64,000 bases of DNA from Spinacia oleracea (Eukaryota > Streptophyta > Magnoliopsida > Caryophyllales > Amaranthaceae): positions 91,431,285 through 91,495,284 of the forward strand of contig NC_079488.1 in assembly GCF_020520425.1 (NCBI RefSeq). The letters are read 5' to 3'. Position numbers and translations under genes: made by a program. A model generated the notes under the pieces. That model saw nothing but the letters and a program-made list of their open reading frames with translations, did not search any database and had not been told where the DNA came from. This document shows positions 1 to 12,247 of this stretch, one piece after another. Position 1 is the stretch's first letter, and every line of letters starts with the position of its first letter.

Positions 1-65
1 GGGGTAGGATCGTTTCACCCTTCGGCTATTTTGATTACCTACAAGCACGAGTATTTCCTTCACTA

Positions 66-84
66 TCCCCAGTGGAGTCGCCAC
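66..84 (-). other. Primer-binding site of the left-edge gypsy element
   Basis: Read on the minus strand the sequence is GTGGCGACTCCACTGGGGA, immediately after the LTR end. TGGCGACTCC(A/G)CTGGGGA is a recurrent tRNA primer site of large plant Ogre/Tat gypsy elements. Confidence 0.65.
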
Positions 85-1551
85 TGTGAGGGGGTCGAAA
101 AAGCGCGAGGCTAATGCGTGACCTTGTCCCTCGTGGGTGTGACGATTCTTTTTATTCAAACAAGTGTAATTGGATTTCCTGTGAGTATACACCCAATTGA
201 CTAGTAATATAGGAGTCGCCATTCAGTTTTTAACGACAATGAGAAAAACTGACAAAACCCGGTTATCGTGACATAAAAGGAGTGCAATTATGTTTCACCA
301 CGACGGCCGTAGGTTCCCTTGTGATCCCTGGTGTGGGGATCTCTCAATATACACCCGCAAGGTAGAGATTGAGGGTTCGGGGGACTGTAACTACCGAGAG
401 GAGTAATTCGCTCGTCTATAACTCCAGAGGCAGGATATCCTTACTAGCTCAGCATAAATAATTGAAGGGACATGCGTTAACTATTAGACTAATCTGAGTT
501 GATTTTAACAATATGCAACATATAATACTAATTCGATCGTGATTATCTGATTTAAATAGCATTAAGGGACCTAGCATGATAATCCGATTTCCCAAAAATA
601 TTATATTTGTTAGGCGTGATAGAACATTCAGATTAGGTTAGTTTAACAGTTCATAAAAAGGGCGAAGAAAGCAGTTAAATCATCGAAAAGGGACACATTA
701 CGACGCACCCTTGAGAGGTGCGTCACGGTTCTCAAAAAACTAACCACTTTGACTTTGCTATTTCTCCTTTTTATTTAACGAATCTCAATTATGGGACAGG
801 ATACGTTCTGTTCGATTTATGGATCGATTGCGACAGAACGCGTGAACAGTTTCGCAGCGAGAGGCTTAGGCTAAGGGGTTTAGAGTCAATACTCATAATA
901 TATTATGTGTTGTTGTGTCCCTTTTTCACGTCGAAACTAGGGGCCTATTTATAGGGAAGAGTTCGTGGAAAGATAGAATTGCAGAGTTCTAATCCGCAAA
1001 GAATTAGGAAAAGAAACGTACCCAGGTATTTTCAGCGCCCAGGCCTAGGCGCCGAAGATTTCGGCGCCCAGAGCCAGGCGTTGAAAATAGGGTCTGGGCA
1101 GTTTTTTTTGTTTAGTCAGATTCGGATTCTAAAATTCGTAGAGTTTGAGATTAATTTGAGTCTTTTAGCGCGTATCAATTTGTGACGGAATGCGTCTGGG
1201 CCCGTTACGAACTCTAGGCTCGTTAGGATTTAAATTAATACGTAACTCTTATTTCCGAATCCTATTAGGAATAGGATTCTCGCAGTTTTCTATCTCATTT
1301 AGGATTTATGTTGGAATGCAACACCTAATTCTGACAGGTTTCTATCTTTTATGATTTGCCACTTTTAGAAGCTACCTTTTACGGCGGTTACTATTTTTAG
1401 CAGGTTTCCATAAATAGCAAGTTTCGGGTGAAATGAAATGGGGAATCGAGATTCGTTTATTTTATAGGAGATGCGTTGTCAAGTGGAGTTTTTATGCTTT
1501 CATCATCGAACCTTTCCCTTGCGGGAATGGGGACAAAAGTAGGTGTCTACA
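85..1551 (-). mobile_element. LTR of an Ogre/Tat-like gypsy retrotransposon (5' LTR, minus strand)
   Basis: The block runs TG...CA; read on the minus strand it starts TGTAGACACCTACTTTTGTC and ends CCCCCTCACA. A primer-binding site lies directly beyond it (66-84), so this is the 5' LTR of an element whose body lies left of the window. A TATA box (minus strand TATAAATAG) sits near 945-955. About 90 bp upstream of it is a GC-rich palindromic patch, GCGCCGAAGATTTCGGCGCC (1050-1069). Short ORFs inside it are chance. The lineage rests on the LTR start and primer site only. No target-site duplication can be tested because the other end is outside the window. Confidence 0.7.
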
Positions 1552-1750
1552 ATTATATATTTATTACTTAAAATTCATAAATTCTATTTAAATATAAATA
1601 ATATACGTTAAAATATATTAATAAAATTTATAAATTTACGGGGGATTACTTCAAAGTAAAAGGGAAATTCACAAAAGAGTACTAAATCTAGAAACAAATT
1701 AAAGCTTAAACTATCAACGACACATACTCTAATAAAAAAAATCCATTGAT

Positions 1751-1767
1751 TCCCAGCAACGGCGTCA
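1751..1767 (-). other. Decayed Athila-type primer-binding site
   Basis: On the minus strand it reads TGACGCCGTTGCTGGGA, three mismatches from the Athila site TGGCGCCGTTGCCGGGG. As in the intact Athila element further right, a 6-bp gap (AACACT here, AAAACT there) separates it from the LTR. Positions 1552-1750 beyond it are probably old internal leader, cut off by the neighbouring LTR. Confidence 0.6.
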
Positions 1768-1773
1768 AACACT

Positions 1774-3697
1774 TGATGATGCCTAAATACGTCGTTAAAC
1801 ACTTAGGCTTCCATTCAAGTAATACAATTTAGTCCACTTGACTCAATCCTATGACACTACACAAAATATAGTAGACAAGTGTAAGTAAAGGGTCTAACTC
1901 TCGGGGATCAAGTGTTTTCCATACTAGGAAGATACGTGTAGCTACTAGCACACTTCACTTCAACGATAATCAATGGTTGGGTTATTTTCATAACTTGTCA
2001 CTAATTTGCACAAATGGATAATCAATATAAATGATAGGACTATGGAAGAGGGATTTTACCTAGTAAAGATATGGTAAGTCAAGATTTCTCTACTCTACTC
2101 AAGCATGAACAATTGGCGAATTACAAGTTAATCTACGGAGCATTGAGCACTACTACAAACCATCCCCACCTGATGGCCACGGTATGGTTCAAGATCTAGC
2201 ATTGTCTTTCTGAATTTCTACCTAGGTTCCTGATGGTCACTGTGAAAACTAGGTAAATACGAGGCTCAACACCCACTATAATCACGCTCACAGGGTCAAC
2301 ACGAAGAACAGGCGCTTTTCCGTGTTAAGGGAGAGTTTCGGGTGTTAACAGCTCCATGCTCAATGCCTATCTATGAGAGTAACTATAGCACATGAATCAC
2401 AACTTTTCCTTGGGGTTCGGAAAAAGGAAAAAAATAAGAAAGATCAACCTAAGTCCATCTAACATGTCCATACACCCATCTCAAACAAGGACATAATCCC
2501 ACAATAACTAGCAAAACCCAACAAACACCAAAGTTACATACAAAAAAAGAGAGCGAAGAATCATGGGATAATTCTACTAGGTGTCACCCAACCCCTAGGC
2601 ATAATATAACTACTCACACATAGTAGCACTTAAACCTAGTTGATCTAAGCAAACTACACATGAAAACATGCCTTTCTATTTCGGGTAAAGAAACCCAACC
2701 TAAAAGATGAACTTGGGGATGAATACCAAGAACGTACCAATTTTGGTAAAGAACTTCAACCACAAATCATGAACTAAAAACTCAGAAATTTGCAAGAAAG
2801 ATATAAATGAAAGCAATAAATAGATTAAGCAGTAAGAGAAAGTACTTGAATTGGAAGAGTAGATCTTGCTCCTAAATTTGCAGAATCAAAAGACAAATTA
2901 AAGCAATTAAAGAGTTCATCTAGAAAGCAATAAAGGGGTGAGAGTGTGTAAAACCTAAGAGAAAACAAAATGACAGAAAATAAATTCTAATACACATTAT
3001 ACACATGTGGGATTTAGGGTAACATTCTATTTATACTAAGGGAAACATGTGCCCAAGAATTGGGGTAGACGTCATACATTGCATGGTCTTTGTCAGCTAT
3101 GCACGACCCGTGCAAGTGTTACATGACCTCGAAGATGGGATGGATTAGCAGGTGTTGCACAACCCATGTCAAATATGCATGACTCATGCATATGGTCGTA
3201 AACCAGATATTGCACGACCCAAGTCGAATCGTGCACGGTTCGTGCATAGCTGCTATCCATTGTTGATGTTCTTCCAGTGTGATGTAAGGGTTGCATGATC
3301 CATGCAAGGACCATTCCCCTAGGTGCTTCGATCACTTTTCTTATAATCTTCTCCCGTGCATAGATATCATGTCTCATTCAAGCGCAAAGACTTCGCTTGG
3401 TGGAAGCTTTCCATACGTACTTCTCTTCCTTTGTGAGAGACTTCAATGAAAGTGACGAGGTGGGATGACGAGGATTCCGCGAAGATTACACACGAACCCC
3501 ATTGGTGTGGTCAATCTCTCTTTTGTATTAGCGGGACATCCATACTTCGTGCGTCGCTTTAGCTTGGCATGAAAATAGGGAGAGAGAAGTTTTCCGTAGA
3601 AAACAAGCAAAGAAAGGCAATAGAGTAAGAATAGCTCTAAATGCAACTATATGAAACTAAATTACGCTAATATGTATATAAAAGAGATTCTAATTGG
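1774..3697 (-). mobile_element. Degraded Athila-like LTR
   Basis: It starts TGATGATGCC next to the decayed primer site. It ends roughly where the plus strand shares CTCTAAATGCAACTA and a TATATAAA...GATTC pattern with the terminus of the intact Athila LTR at 37,390-37,465; the terminal CA is no longer clear. A minus-strand TATA box (TATAAATAG) lies near 3027-3037. Immediately upstream of it, at 3090-3330, is a degenerate array of about 35 bp units built on TGCACGACCCGTGCA-type palindromes. The intact Athila LTR has the same architecture with a different word. The right boundary is uncertain by tens of bases. Confidence 0.55.
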
Positions 3698-5333
3698 CTC
3701 CTGAAAATGTGCAATTTACAAACACAACATCCACAAACACAATAAATTTATCTTTTTTTTTTCCATATCATCATCCACATTACTTTCCACTATCTTGATC
3801 GAGTCACTATTATGTGTCAACTCTTATATATTTTTTTACAAAGGTGAACATACTCACAACTCTCTCTCTCTCTCACTCCTACTTTTGTCAATTATATAAG
3901 ATGAAGTGGGAGGAGTTAGGCAGAAAATTCAAGCAAGTGGGTGACAAGTGCCAAATTTTCGTTGGTCGTTGGCTCGTGGGCCGAGGCTGTCAATGACCCA
4001 ACAGTCGCTACAACCTCATACCATGAGGATGCTACGAGACACAACCTACAATAGTGAGCTTACCCATAAAGAGGAAATAGGGTGTTGTGAGGCACTAGAA
4101 ACTCACTATTGCTCATGCTCTGAACGTAAATAAACGAGTTGTTCATGAAATTAAATGAACGAGCATATATATGTTCAGGTTCATGCTCATTAAACAAATT
4201 TGAAAGGTTGTTCACCCTCAATTCATTTATTTAAAAAACGAACATGAACGAGCTTTAGTTGAGCCCGAGTATTTTATGGAGAGTCGACTCATTTACATCC
4301 CTACATGCATGTACATAGAACAATCTTAAACTCGAATTATATACTTGCTTCGTTCCATATTTTATGTTTATTGCACCATTGGGGTCGAACATTAGTTTTT
4401 TTTGTAGTGGAAAAAAAGAAAGAGAGAGAAGTGTAAAAATGCAAACTTGCCTAAGTGATTAAAATATTAAAAACAAAATAAAAACAAAACAAAACAAAAG
4501 TTAACATGTACCTAAAAGATATTTAGTGTGAAAGAAAAGGATTATTCTTGCGTGGACCTGATCCACAATAATATTATTAGTGTGGACCTAAAATCAATAA
4601 TTTTCTCTAGCATCTTTTTTACACTCATAGTGACATTTGTTGTTCATATAGTAACTATAATACATTAAACACCAAAACTCTTAGACATATTAACCATTTT
4701 TTGAAGCATAGTAACCCTGTATTTTTAAAAGCAAATTGTGACTTAAAATCACATTATTCAAGCACAACATATATCAACGACGCTAATTTGATACGGAGTA
4801 TATTTTTCATAATTATCCCAATAAAAGGCCAAAATAAATTAGAAACAAGTTGTTGACTTTATTTTAAGGCATAGTCCACAATAAATTTAGTGTGAACCAA
4901 TTCCATTCAAGAATTGGTGAAAAGAAATTGCAGAGCTAGTATTTTATTTCCTAAAATGATTATAGTGCAATATTGGTAAAACTTCTTTAAAAGGTAAATT
5001 GTACCATAGTATTAGAACGGAGAATATAAAAATATACTAATATTAATTCTCAAAATACATACAACGACAGGGGGCATGGGGCTGACGAATCAATAGTTTG
5101 AACATAAATAATAATATTTGTATCGATATAAAGCTTATTCGGATAATCCGGTTTAGTTAACCAAATTTGTAAGGACTAATATAACATCCAACTTTGTTCA
5201 AGTTGCTTACAAGTTATAAGTCTCAATATTATAAGGGGGAAATCATGCATGAGTTCTCAGGACATAAAATAGACCTCCAGCTTATATAATTCATTTGAAA
5301 ATCATATGCATCATAGCAGAATTAATGTTTTCA
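3698..5333. other. Intergenic, no gene seen
   Basis: This AT-rich sequence lies downstream of the CER1-like gene. It holds a (CT)n run near 3860-3880, a patch rich in GAACGAGC/GTTCATG words at 4125-4260 (probably an old repeat), an AAAAC run near 4470-4500 and one TACGGAGTA word at 4792. No coding sequence is supported. The 3' UTR of the gene should reach into its right end. Confidence 0.6.
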
Positions 5334-8300
5334 CTACTTAACTAAGCAGGGTTCAGGGGAAGGGCGAAATCCATGTTGAAGGGAAGCTTCCCATATTTGT
5401 TCTACGTCGAAGAGCTTATCACCGCATTCATGTACATTCCATCCTTCTAAAGCATGCACAATTCCGGCCACACGCCACGCGCTAATCACCCTTCTTGGCA
5501 GCCAATTCTACTTACACAAGCAAGAACATGAGCTACTACAATTAATTAATTTTCGGAAAATAATGAACACTTCTCTTAAGATATGACATAACTAATAAAT
5601 GGCCGGGAAAATACTAAGAGCATATTGTCATCAAGTTATTATTTCAAAAAAAAATAATAAGTTGAGTAGAATAGAGTCCAGAGGAAGTCTTTTTGCATAT
5701 CTGATATGTGTTTGCTAATGCATATCATAACAAAAGACAAAAAATATACTTTTTTAAACAAAAATGGTAATTTTTTTAATATGAATGGCCTTCCTTTTTT
5801 GTCTTTTAGCTATTTGTCTTTTAGCTGGTATGTGTGTTGCCACACATATCTGATATCCGATAAAACGACCCCATTGAACGTACCTCACAAGAATGCAAGT
5901 TGCCGAAAGATGTAGGAGCCACCAATGATGGAGTATTGAGATAGGTGCAGTCTTTCCTTGTCTTCTTAGGAGGGAATTGAGAGAAGGGAATTATTATTGT
6001 TCCTTTCGATGCCATGGACTGCTCCACTTCTGTCAAATCTTCTCCTACTAACCATACCTACATGAAATAGAAAGATATTACATTTGAGTCATATACCAGT
6101 AGAAAAGCTGGCTGGAATTAGAACACTATTCGAACATATATGAAGATTAATAAGAAGATTGACGGTGTGTTTGGATAGACTAATATGGAGGCAAAGGGGT
6201 GGAAGAGAAAGTGAGGGATTACCTTCTCATTGCAGCCTTTTGCTGAAAGGGTCAAATTAGCGCCATCTTCTTTCGTCAAAGCCTTCTTAAGCTTCTCATA
6301 TTCAGCTTGTTTTGTGGTAACAACCTGAATGATAAAGATGTTAAAAACATAGGTTAAAATCACCAAGTATCTTTTTAAGATGAAGCCATTCCCATAATTA
6401 ACATCCGTGTTGAGAGATTGAGTTGCAAACTTGCAATCAGAAGATGGAGTAATAATATAACATCAGAAAGTCAATTTTCATTTTCATTACATAGACAGTA
6501 CATGTCATGTTTATATACCTGGATGTCCTTTTGACACAGCGCAGAGACAATGGAATAAGCAACCTTATTGAGGCGGCCCCTAAACAGAACTTTAGAAGTT
6601 CCCTTTGGGATGCTATTAAGGACCACTGCAACAGCTAAGCTGCTACCATCTATCACTTTTACTTTGAGCTTAGGATTCCTTTCCAAGTAAATTTCACCAT
6701 TTCTATTGAAATAATCCCCCTGAAGTAACAGGAATCACATGATGAAAGTTAGGCAGCTATCCCTTAGTTAAACTAGCTAGACGACAAGGAAACTAAAATA
6801 TACCTGATTTAAAAGTCCAAGGCTCACTACTTTGATTCCTTTCGCATCTGCCTCTAGTATAGCATCTTCGATCAACTTGTTAATAGCAGAGCGTTGCCAC
6901 TGTAAAAGATACTACACCCCCAAACAAAGACAGAAAATATCAATATGTTTTGTTTACAACATGATAAGAAATAAACGTAATTTAAGGTATTTCTTATGAA
7001 TATACATATATCTTGGAGTTGCAGAGTGGTAAAAAAACTTACATGAATCCTGTATCGGGGTACAGCCCATGATTGTGCCTTTAGCTTTTTAAAGGTATTT
7101 CTTTCTATAATGAATGTACGACCATGAATCCATGTCAAAATCATGGACCATAGTGTGACAGGCCACATTAGCCAGAGATACCATGTGGAAGTTAGGGGAT
7201 TCGAGGCAAGACCAGCAAACCCTACCCTAAGTTGGTAAACAGACTGTGGTGTTGTCATATGTGTAAGATGAACAGCGTCTGGAATATCATCCGGTTTTTT
7301 AAGAGAAGTTTCATATAGAGTATCTGTAGACTTGTCCATAGTTCCATAGATATAGTCATAGATTGGCATGAAGAGTGAGAGATTTGTCCTAAACTGAGTA
7401 TGATGTAGAGAGTGAAACCTGTCACCACAAATTAAACAATTTAATTACAGGGTTAAATTTCATGAAAACAATTTATATACTGAGTTTGAGCCAATAGAGA
7501 CGCGATGAATTACTTACGAGGGTGTATACATGAGATACTTGAGCGGAGGAAAGATAGTAAACATCCATTTAGGAACAACCTCAAAGTTGCAGTGACCCAT
7601 ATTGTTCATAAAGTCGATGTAAGTAGCATATAAGGTCAGGGAAGCAATAGAGTTGGTTCCAGTTAGAATAGATGTTAGTACTGGTATGGCAAAGAGAGTG
7701 AAATATACTAAATGTTCAGCAAATGGATGAATCACCGCTGTACACAACAAATAGCCAAGAAAACAAATAAAAAATGAGATAATATATATTCTCAACTATC
7801 TTACAACTTACAAGTAATGAATGTACTTAAGACTTACAAGTAATGGGCTCGGTGACAATGGAAGAATGGTGATGAGAATGGTAGCGTGAATATAGGAAAT
7901 GATGGTGGAGAGCGCGATGGAACCAGTAGTAGAGAAACTCAACAGGACCAATGTGAAGCAAGGTTATTTGAATCAGACCATCAGTTCTCCATAAGGGCAA
8001 GTGTTTTGCATTTTGTAGCACCGAATACCCAACATAGAATAAAATCCCATTCAGCAGTATCTGATCATCCCTATATTCATTCAACGTACAATTAATAGTC
8101 AATCTTAAGTAGTTGAGTACTCCGTAGCATGCATCAGAATGTATGCTATTACTTTTTTTTTTTTAAAGCATAGCACACCCGGTTCACCGGAGCTTAGCTC
8201 CGACTACATCTGGGATCGACTCGTGTCGCACACCTTGCTTATGGTGGGTGAATCTCCCAACAAGAGTTTTTGCATACGGCGAAACTCGAACCCGAGACCT

Positions 8301-11300
8301 CCCTTAAGCGACATCAAGTTGCTTACCACTTGAGCCAACTCTATGTTTGTCAGAATGTATGCTATTACAAATTAAAGCTCGATCATAATTATTATCTATA
8401 CAATTAGGAGAACGAGTCATCAACCAAATCAACACCACTTGGGAGGCACAACGGACAAATGAACTTTGAAGGTTATTACTTCGTATTTCTATGCGTTCCT
8501 GAAGGAACTTGTTTATTTAATTCAAGTACAGTACTCCGTATTCAAATTACGTTTATTCTGGATCCTACTACATGTACACCTAGTGTATAAAGTATCTTTT
8601 ACACCATGCTTTTCTATTGGTTGAAATGACATATCTATTGTCTTTCATTCTCATTTTTTAGAGGGTTTGATGATGTGTCAACAAATTAAGGTGATGTACA
8701 TGAGAATCTTGTACACTAGGTGTACATGTAACCTTTTCCGTTTATTCTAGTTCTTTGTTATACGAGTAGTAATATATACTACTGCATAAAACATAATGCA
8801 TACCTATATTAATAAACCCTAACAGAGTAACACCTTATACGAAGTATTAAATAGAGATGCAATTTACTTATTCCCAAATATATTTTACTTAAATGTCCTA
8901 TATTTACTCAAATTTCATACTTTTTAAATATCGCGTTATAATTTTTTTTTTTTAAGTTCGATAAAATAAATCGATCTATGCGGTACAGACCTAAAAATTT
9001 CGGTTTCAGGCCGAATCGGACTGGACCAAAAACCCGACATCACCTTAAGATCGAAGATAGTGTTTGTTTTAGACCGACCAGTCCAATCCGGTCTGGACTA
9101 TGAAAACCCTACTTATACATAGCTAAATACAGAGTATAAGAACATCACCAACAATCGAAATATATGGATTATGAATGCTTTAATCTGAAGGGGAAAAAAA
9201 ATTACAATTTAAATTGAAATATGGGAAAAGTAGATAGAAAGAAAATGAAATATATTCAATATAGGTACCTACAAATTTATTCTACTAGCACATATTGGAG
9301 AAGATTTTATACGGAGTAAATGCTAAGGAAAACGACCCTAGCTATTAAACCAACACATGCCTCCCGCTACTCCGCTAGTGAATGCAGTCCAATGTTACAG
9401 TTCACACACATTAAGATGTCATTAAGCCATTACGAATTGTGGACCGCCATTTTAAAACGGACTATGTCACTAGCTTTGAAAAATATTACAATTCAAATAC
9501 TTTACGCTTTGAAAAATGTGTCCAACAATTAAAACTTTGACCATAAATTCTCACTATTATATCTATAAAAAATTATCATGAGATATCTTGTTAGACACGT
9601 CTCAAAATGTATTTTATAAATATCAATTTTTTATAATTTTTTGCCATACAGAATTGGATATAATAACAGTCAAACATTGCATCGGAGTCCGTGCAAATAG
9701 TAAGTGTAAAAATCTTTTTGAAACGGAGGTAGTATGAAATATATAGGTTGGTACTTCGTTAACAATTCTACGTAAAGGTTAGTTAGGTTAGCGTTTAATT
9801 TGAGTTAAGTAGACATATTGCAATTTGCATGATATGATCGAAATTTAGCCGGCCATATATATGCACCGGATCACCGATCCATACCCGGTCCTCATGATAG
9901 TCTTAAATTCCGATCCCATACATGATACAACTACTAGGTAGCAATGAATTTGGATATGATTCACGGAAATTAAAAATATATACTTGTATTAAATTAAAAC
10001 TTTTATATAAGGCGGTTTTAAGTAAAAGACTATATTGGTGTTATATAAGTTAAGCAATGGAATCAATTAGTTAAGCACTGGAACTAATTAGTTAAGCACC
10101 GAAACCAATTAGTTAAATAACGAACTAATTATTTAATCACTGGACCTAATTAGTTACCCAATGAAATCAATTAGTTAATCAATTAAAGTAGTCGTTTTAA
10201 TAAGGCGGTCTTACACAAAAGTTGTCGACTGAGGAAAGTGATACAAGCGAGTAAAGGGAATTGATTGATCATGCATGAATAATCATGATAGTGTTGCAAT
10301 AATATAATATACGTACGTACCAATTTCTTTCTCTGTCGACTTGCTCAAACTCGAGACTCTTGTCAACAATGAGGTTGTTGCCTTTGGCAGTCCGATACCG
10401 AGAATAACTGATCCAGATTTGGTTGTGAAGCATCCTCCATAGCATAAATGGCAATATAGCCAAGTAGCCAATATCTCTTTCCTCTGCTCCTACTACAAAC
10501 AAGTATATGCTGTGGACTACGAATGGTGCTACTACAATGTACTGCACTCACAACTTTAATTTGTTATTACCAGATCAAGCATTCAAGTTTAACATTGATA
10601 AGTTAGTACGTACTACTATATTAAAATATGATTTCTTTCCTTTCTACACCGGGCTTCATAACTCATACGTAGTATCTGAATAAATTAAAAGAAAACGGAG
10701 ACGGGTGGTGGAGGAAATTAATTAAGACTACGAGATTATATTTCTTTTCCCAAAATTGAAAGGATCTGGTTTATTGCAACGAAGAAAGTTGGTTCATCCA
10801 ATTAGTGGATTATCTATTCTCATGTGCCTCTCTTTGTAGTTCTAAGTATCACAGGTTTTAAGTATCACAGGTTTTTAAGGGCTTCCAATCAACTTCAAGC
10901 TTGCTTGGAGCCAAATGAAAATGGGGATTTGGAAAGTATATGTGTAGCATGCTTTAACGCACAGAGTATTGCGCGTTGCATTGATCAAGGGAGCGTCATC
11001 AATCAAGGACCAACAATTAAAGCATTTGCTACCTTTGTTGTTTCAAAATTTTCTGCTTAATATGATTTGTAAGAGTTAGTAAAGCGCTCTTAGTAATTTG
11101 TTGTATGGTGTGAACCACTTTCGTTAATGTATGTTTAGCCTATGTTTTAAAATTATAAAAAAAGGAAGAAAAATACTCCCTCCGTCCCGGAATACTCGAC
11201 CCGGTTTGACCGGCATAGAGTTTAAGGGACTTGAATTGACTTATTTAATTTAATAGGTAGTAGTTGATAGTGGGGTTTTATTTTAATGTAGTTAGTGGGA

Positions 11301-12098
11301 AATGTGTAAAGGGGTGGGGTTGGGGGAGAGTAGGGGTTGAATTTTTAATTATTTTTTGTATGGAGTAGGGGGTAGGTGGGTTAATAGGGGTGGAGTGAGA
11401 AATAATATAATATTGTTAGAATATTTCCATTTTTAGAAACAGGTCAAGTATTAAGGGACGGCCCGATAAGAAAAACAGATCAAGTATTCCGGGACGGAGG
11501 GAGTAGAGCGCTAGCTCCAATCCGTATAAATATATAATGACCTACTCTGTATATAAGTACAATACTTCATACTTGGTGTATACTCTGTATAATGTTACAT
11601 TGTTACTTAGCTAGCTTGCCACTCTCATAACTTCCAATAAAGTACTAGCAATGTTATCATTTATCAAGCTAATTACTTAATTAGTTCCTTCAATTATACC
11701 ATCATCTCGTATAGTAAGAAGTTAAAACATTTAAGTGTGTTATAATTCCTTCGATCGTTCATGCAAAATACTCGCACTAATTAAGGTACTTATGGTGCAT
11801 CTTTGGTACTAAATTTAGGCAATCTATCAAAGCATAGGCGATAACATAAACACATAATTTATTCCATTTCCAAAACTTTTAAAAAAAAATACTATTTTAC
11901 GAATATACTCGATCAGCTTAGCTCATAATAAATATATATGTACACCACAATCGATCAACACATTCTTTGAAAATGTTTATTTTCCTTTGAAACAAACGGA
12001 GCATCAGAAGAGGAAAAGAAAGGGAAAAAGAGGGTTACCTTGAAGCTACCAAGAGGCTCCCATGGCCAGTGAGTAAGAATACCAGGTGTATACGCCAT
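5334..12098 (-). CDS. CER1: CER1-like very-long-chain aldehyde decarbonylase, ten exons
   Basis: The exons join as 12098-12039, 10541-10321, 8070-7838, 7737-7518, 7418-7043, 6911-6804, 6719-6519, 6324-6223, 6057-5884 and 5507-5334. All nine introns are GT-AG, codon phase is kept throughout, and the stop is TAG. The product is 622 aa, against about 625 for Arabidopsis CER1. It starts MAYTPGILTHWPWEPLGSFK, the family N-terminus. The membrane-bound fatty-acid-hydroxylase domain has the di-iron histidine clusters HRALHH (145-150), HSHHH (158-162) and HSLHH (247-251). The C-terminal WAX2-type domain ends with NWLPRR and LEGWNVHECG. CER1 acts in the endoplasmic reticulum with CER3 and cytochrome b5 to turn very-long-chain aldehydes into cuticular wax alkanes. 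Introns 1 and 2 (1.5 and 2.25 kb) carry MITEs, a SINE and a minisatellite; the others are 84-376 bp. No lesion is visible. Confidence 0.93.
8153..8349 (-). mobile_element. SINE in intron 2 of the CER1-like gene
   Basis: It is flanked by a perfect 19-bp direct repeat TCAGAATGTATGCTATTAC (8134-8152 and 8350-8368). On the minus strand it opens with a tRNA-like head carrying an A box (TGGCTCAAGTGG) and a B box (GGTTCGAGTTT), and it ends in an A-rich tail (the T run at 8153-8164). The intact duplication indicates a fairly recent insertion. It lies antisense-free with respect to the gene, since both are on the minus strand. Confidence 0.88.
8560..8738. mobile_element. Mutator-like MITE in intron 2 of the CER1-like gene
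   Basis: A 10-bp direct repeat CGTTTATTCT flanks it (8550-8559 and 8739-8748). Inside are inverted ends sharing ACATGTACACCTAGTGTA. A target duplication of about 10 bp with no coding capacity fits a Mutator-type MITE. Confidence 0.6.
10046..10185. repeat. 21-bp minisatellite in intron 2 of the CER1-like gene
   Basis: There are about six and a half degenerate copies of a 21-bp unit of the form TAGTTAAGCACTGGAACTAAT. Similar AAGGCGGTTTTA and AAGGCGGTCTTA words bound the array (about 10,010 and 10,202), so it may be the core of an old repeat element. Confidence 0.7.
11176..11503. mobile_element. Stowaway MITE (family A) in intron 1 of the CER1-like gene
   Basis: The ends are near-perfect inverted repeats starting CTCCCTCCGTCCCGGAATAC, bounded by TA target duplications at 11174-11175 and 11504-11505. 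It is 328 bp with no coding capacity. Its interior (TAGTTGATAGTGGGG, GTAGTTAGTGGGA) recurs in the interrupted MITE at 26,216-27,113, which defines a shared family. Confidence 0.88.
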
Positions 12099-12103
12099 AC
12101 TTG

Positions 12104-12130
12104 ATTCTCTCTCTCTCTCTCTTTCTTTCT
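12104..12130 (-). repeat. GA-rich microsatellite in the 5' UTR of the CER1-like gene
   Basis: The plus strand shows (CT)n followed by TTTCTTTCT, which is AGAAAGAAAGAGAGAGAG on the transcript, ending a few bases before the start codon. GA/CT tracts are common in plant 5' UTRs and often vary in length. Confidence 0.75.
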
Positions 12131-12237
12131 AGGGAGTAGAGACTATAGAGTACTCCGTATATATTAATTATGTTTGTATGGGTCACTAATGAGGAGTAGG
12201 CAGGACAAAACTTAATTGGTAGCGCAAGAGCGCGCAC

Positions 12238-12247
12238 TTTATATAAG
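12238..12247 (-). promoter_or_regulatory. TATA box of the CER1-like gene
   Basis: The minus strand reads CTTATATAAA, 140 bp upstream of the start codon. Transcription would start around 12,205-12,215, giving a 5' UTR of about 110 nt. No operator or enhancer could be assigned. Confidence 0.6.

Noticed and set aside
8139-8333. 64-aa frame and a tRNA-like sequence
   Set aside because: It is the SINE; A and B boxes are present, but there is no complete tRNA fold with the right stems.
12046-12237. 63-aa minus-strand frame overlapping CER1 exon 1
   Set aside because: It is in another frame and starts at the TATA region; the CER1 start at 12,098 is supported by homology.
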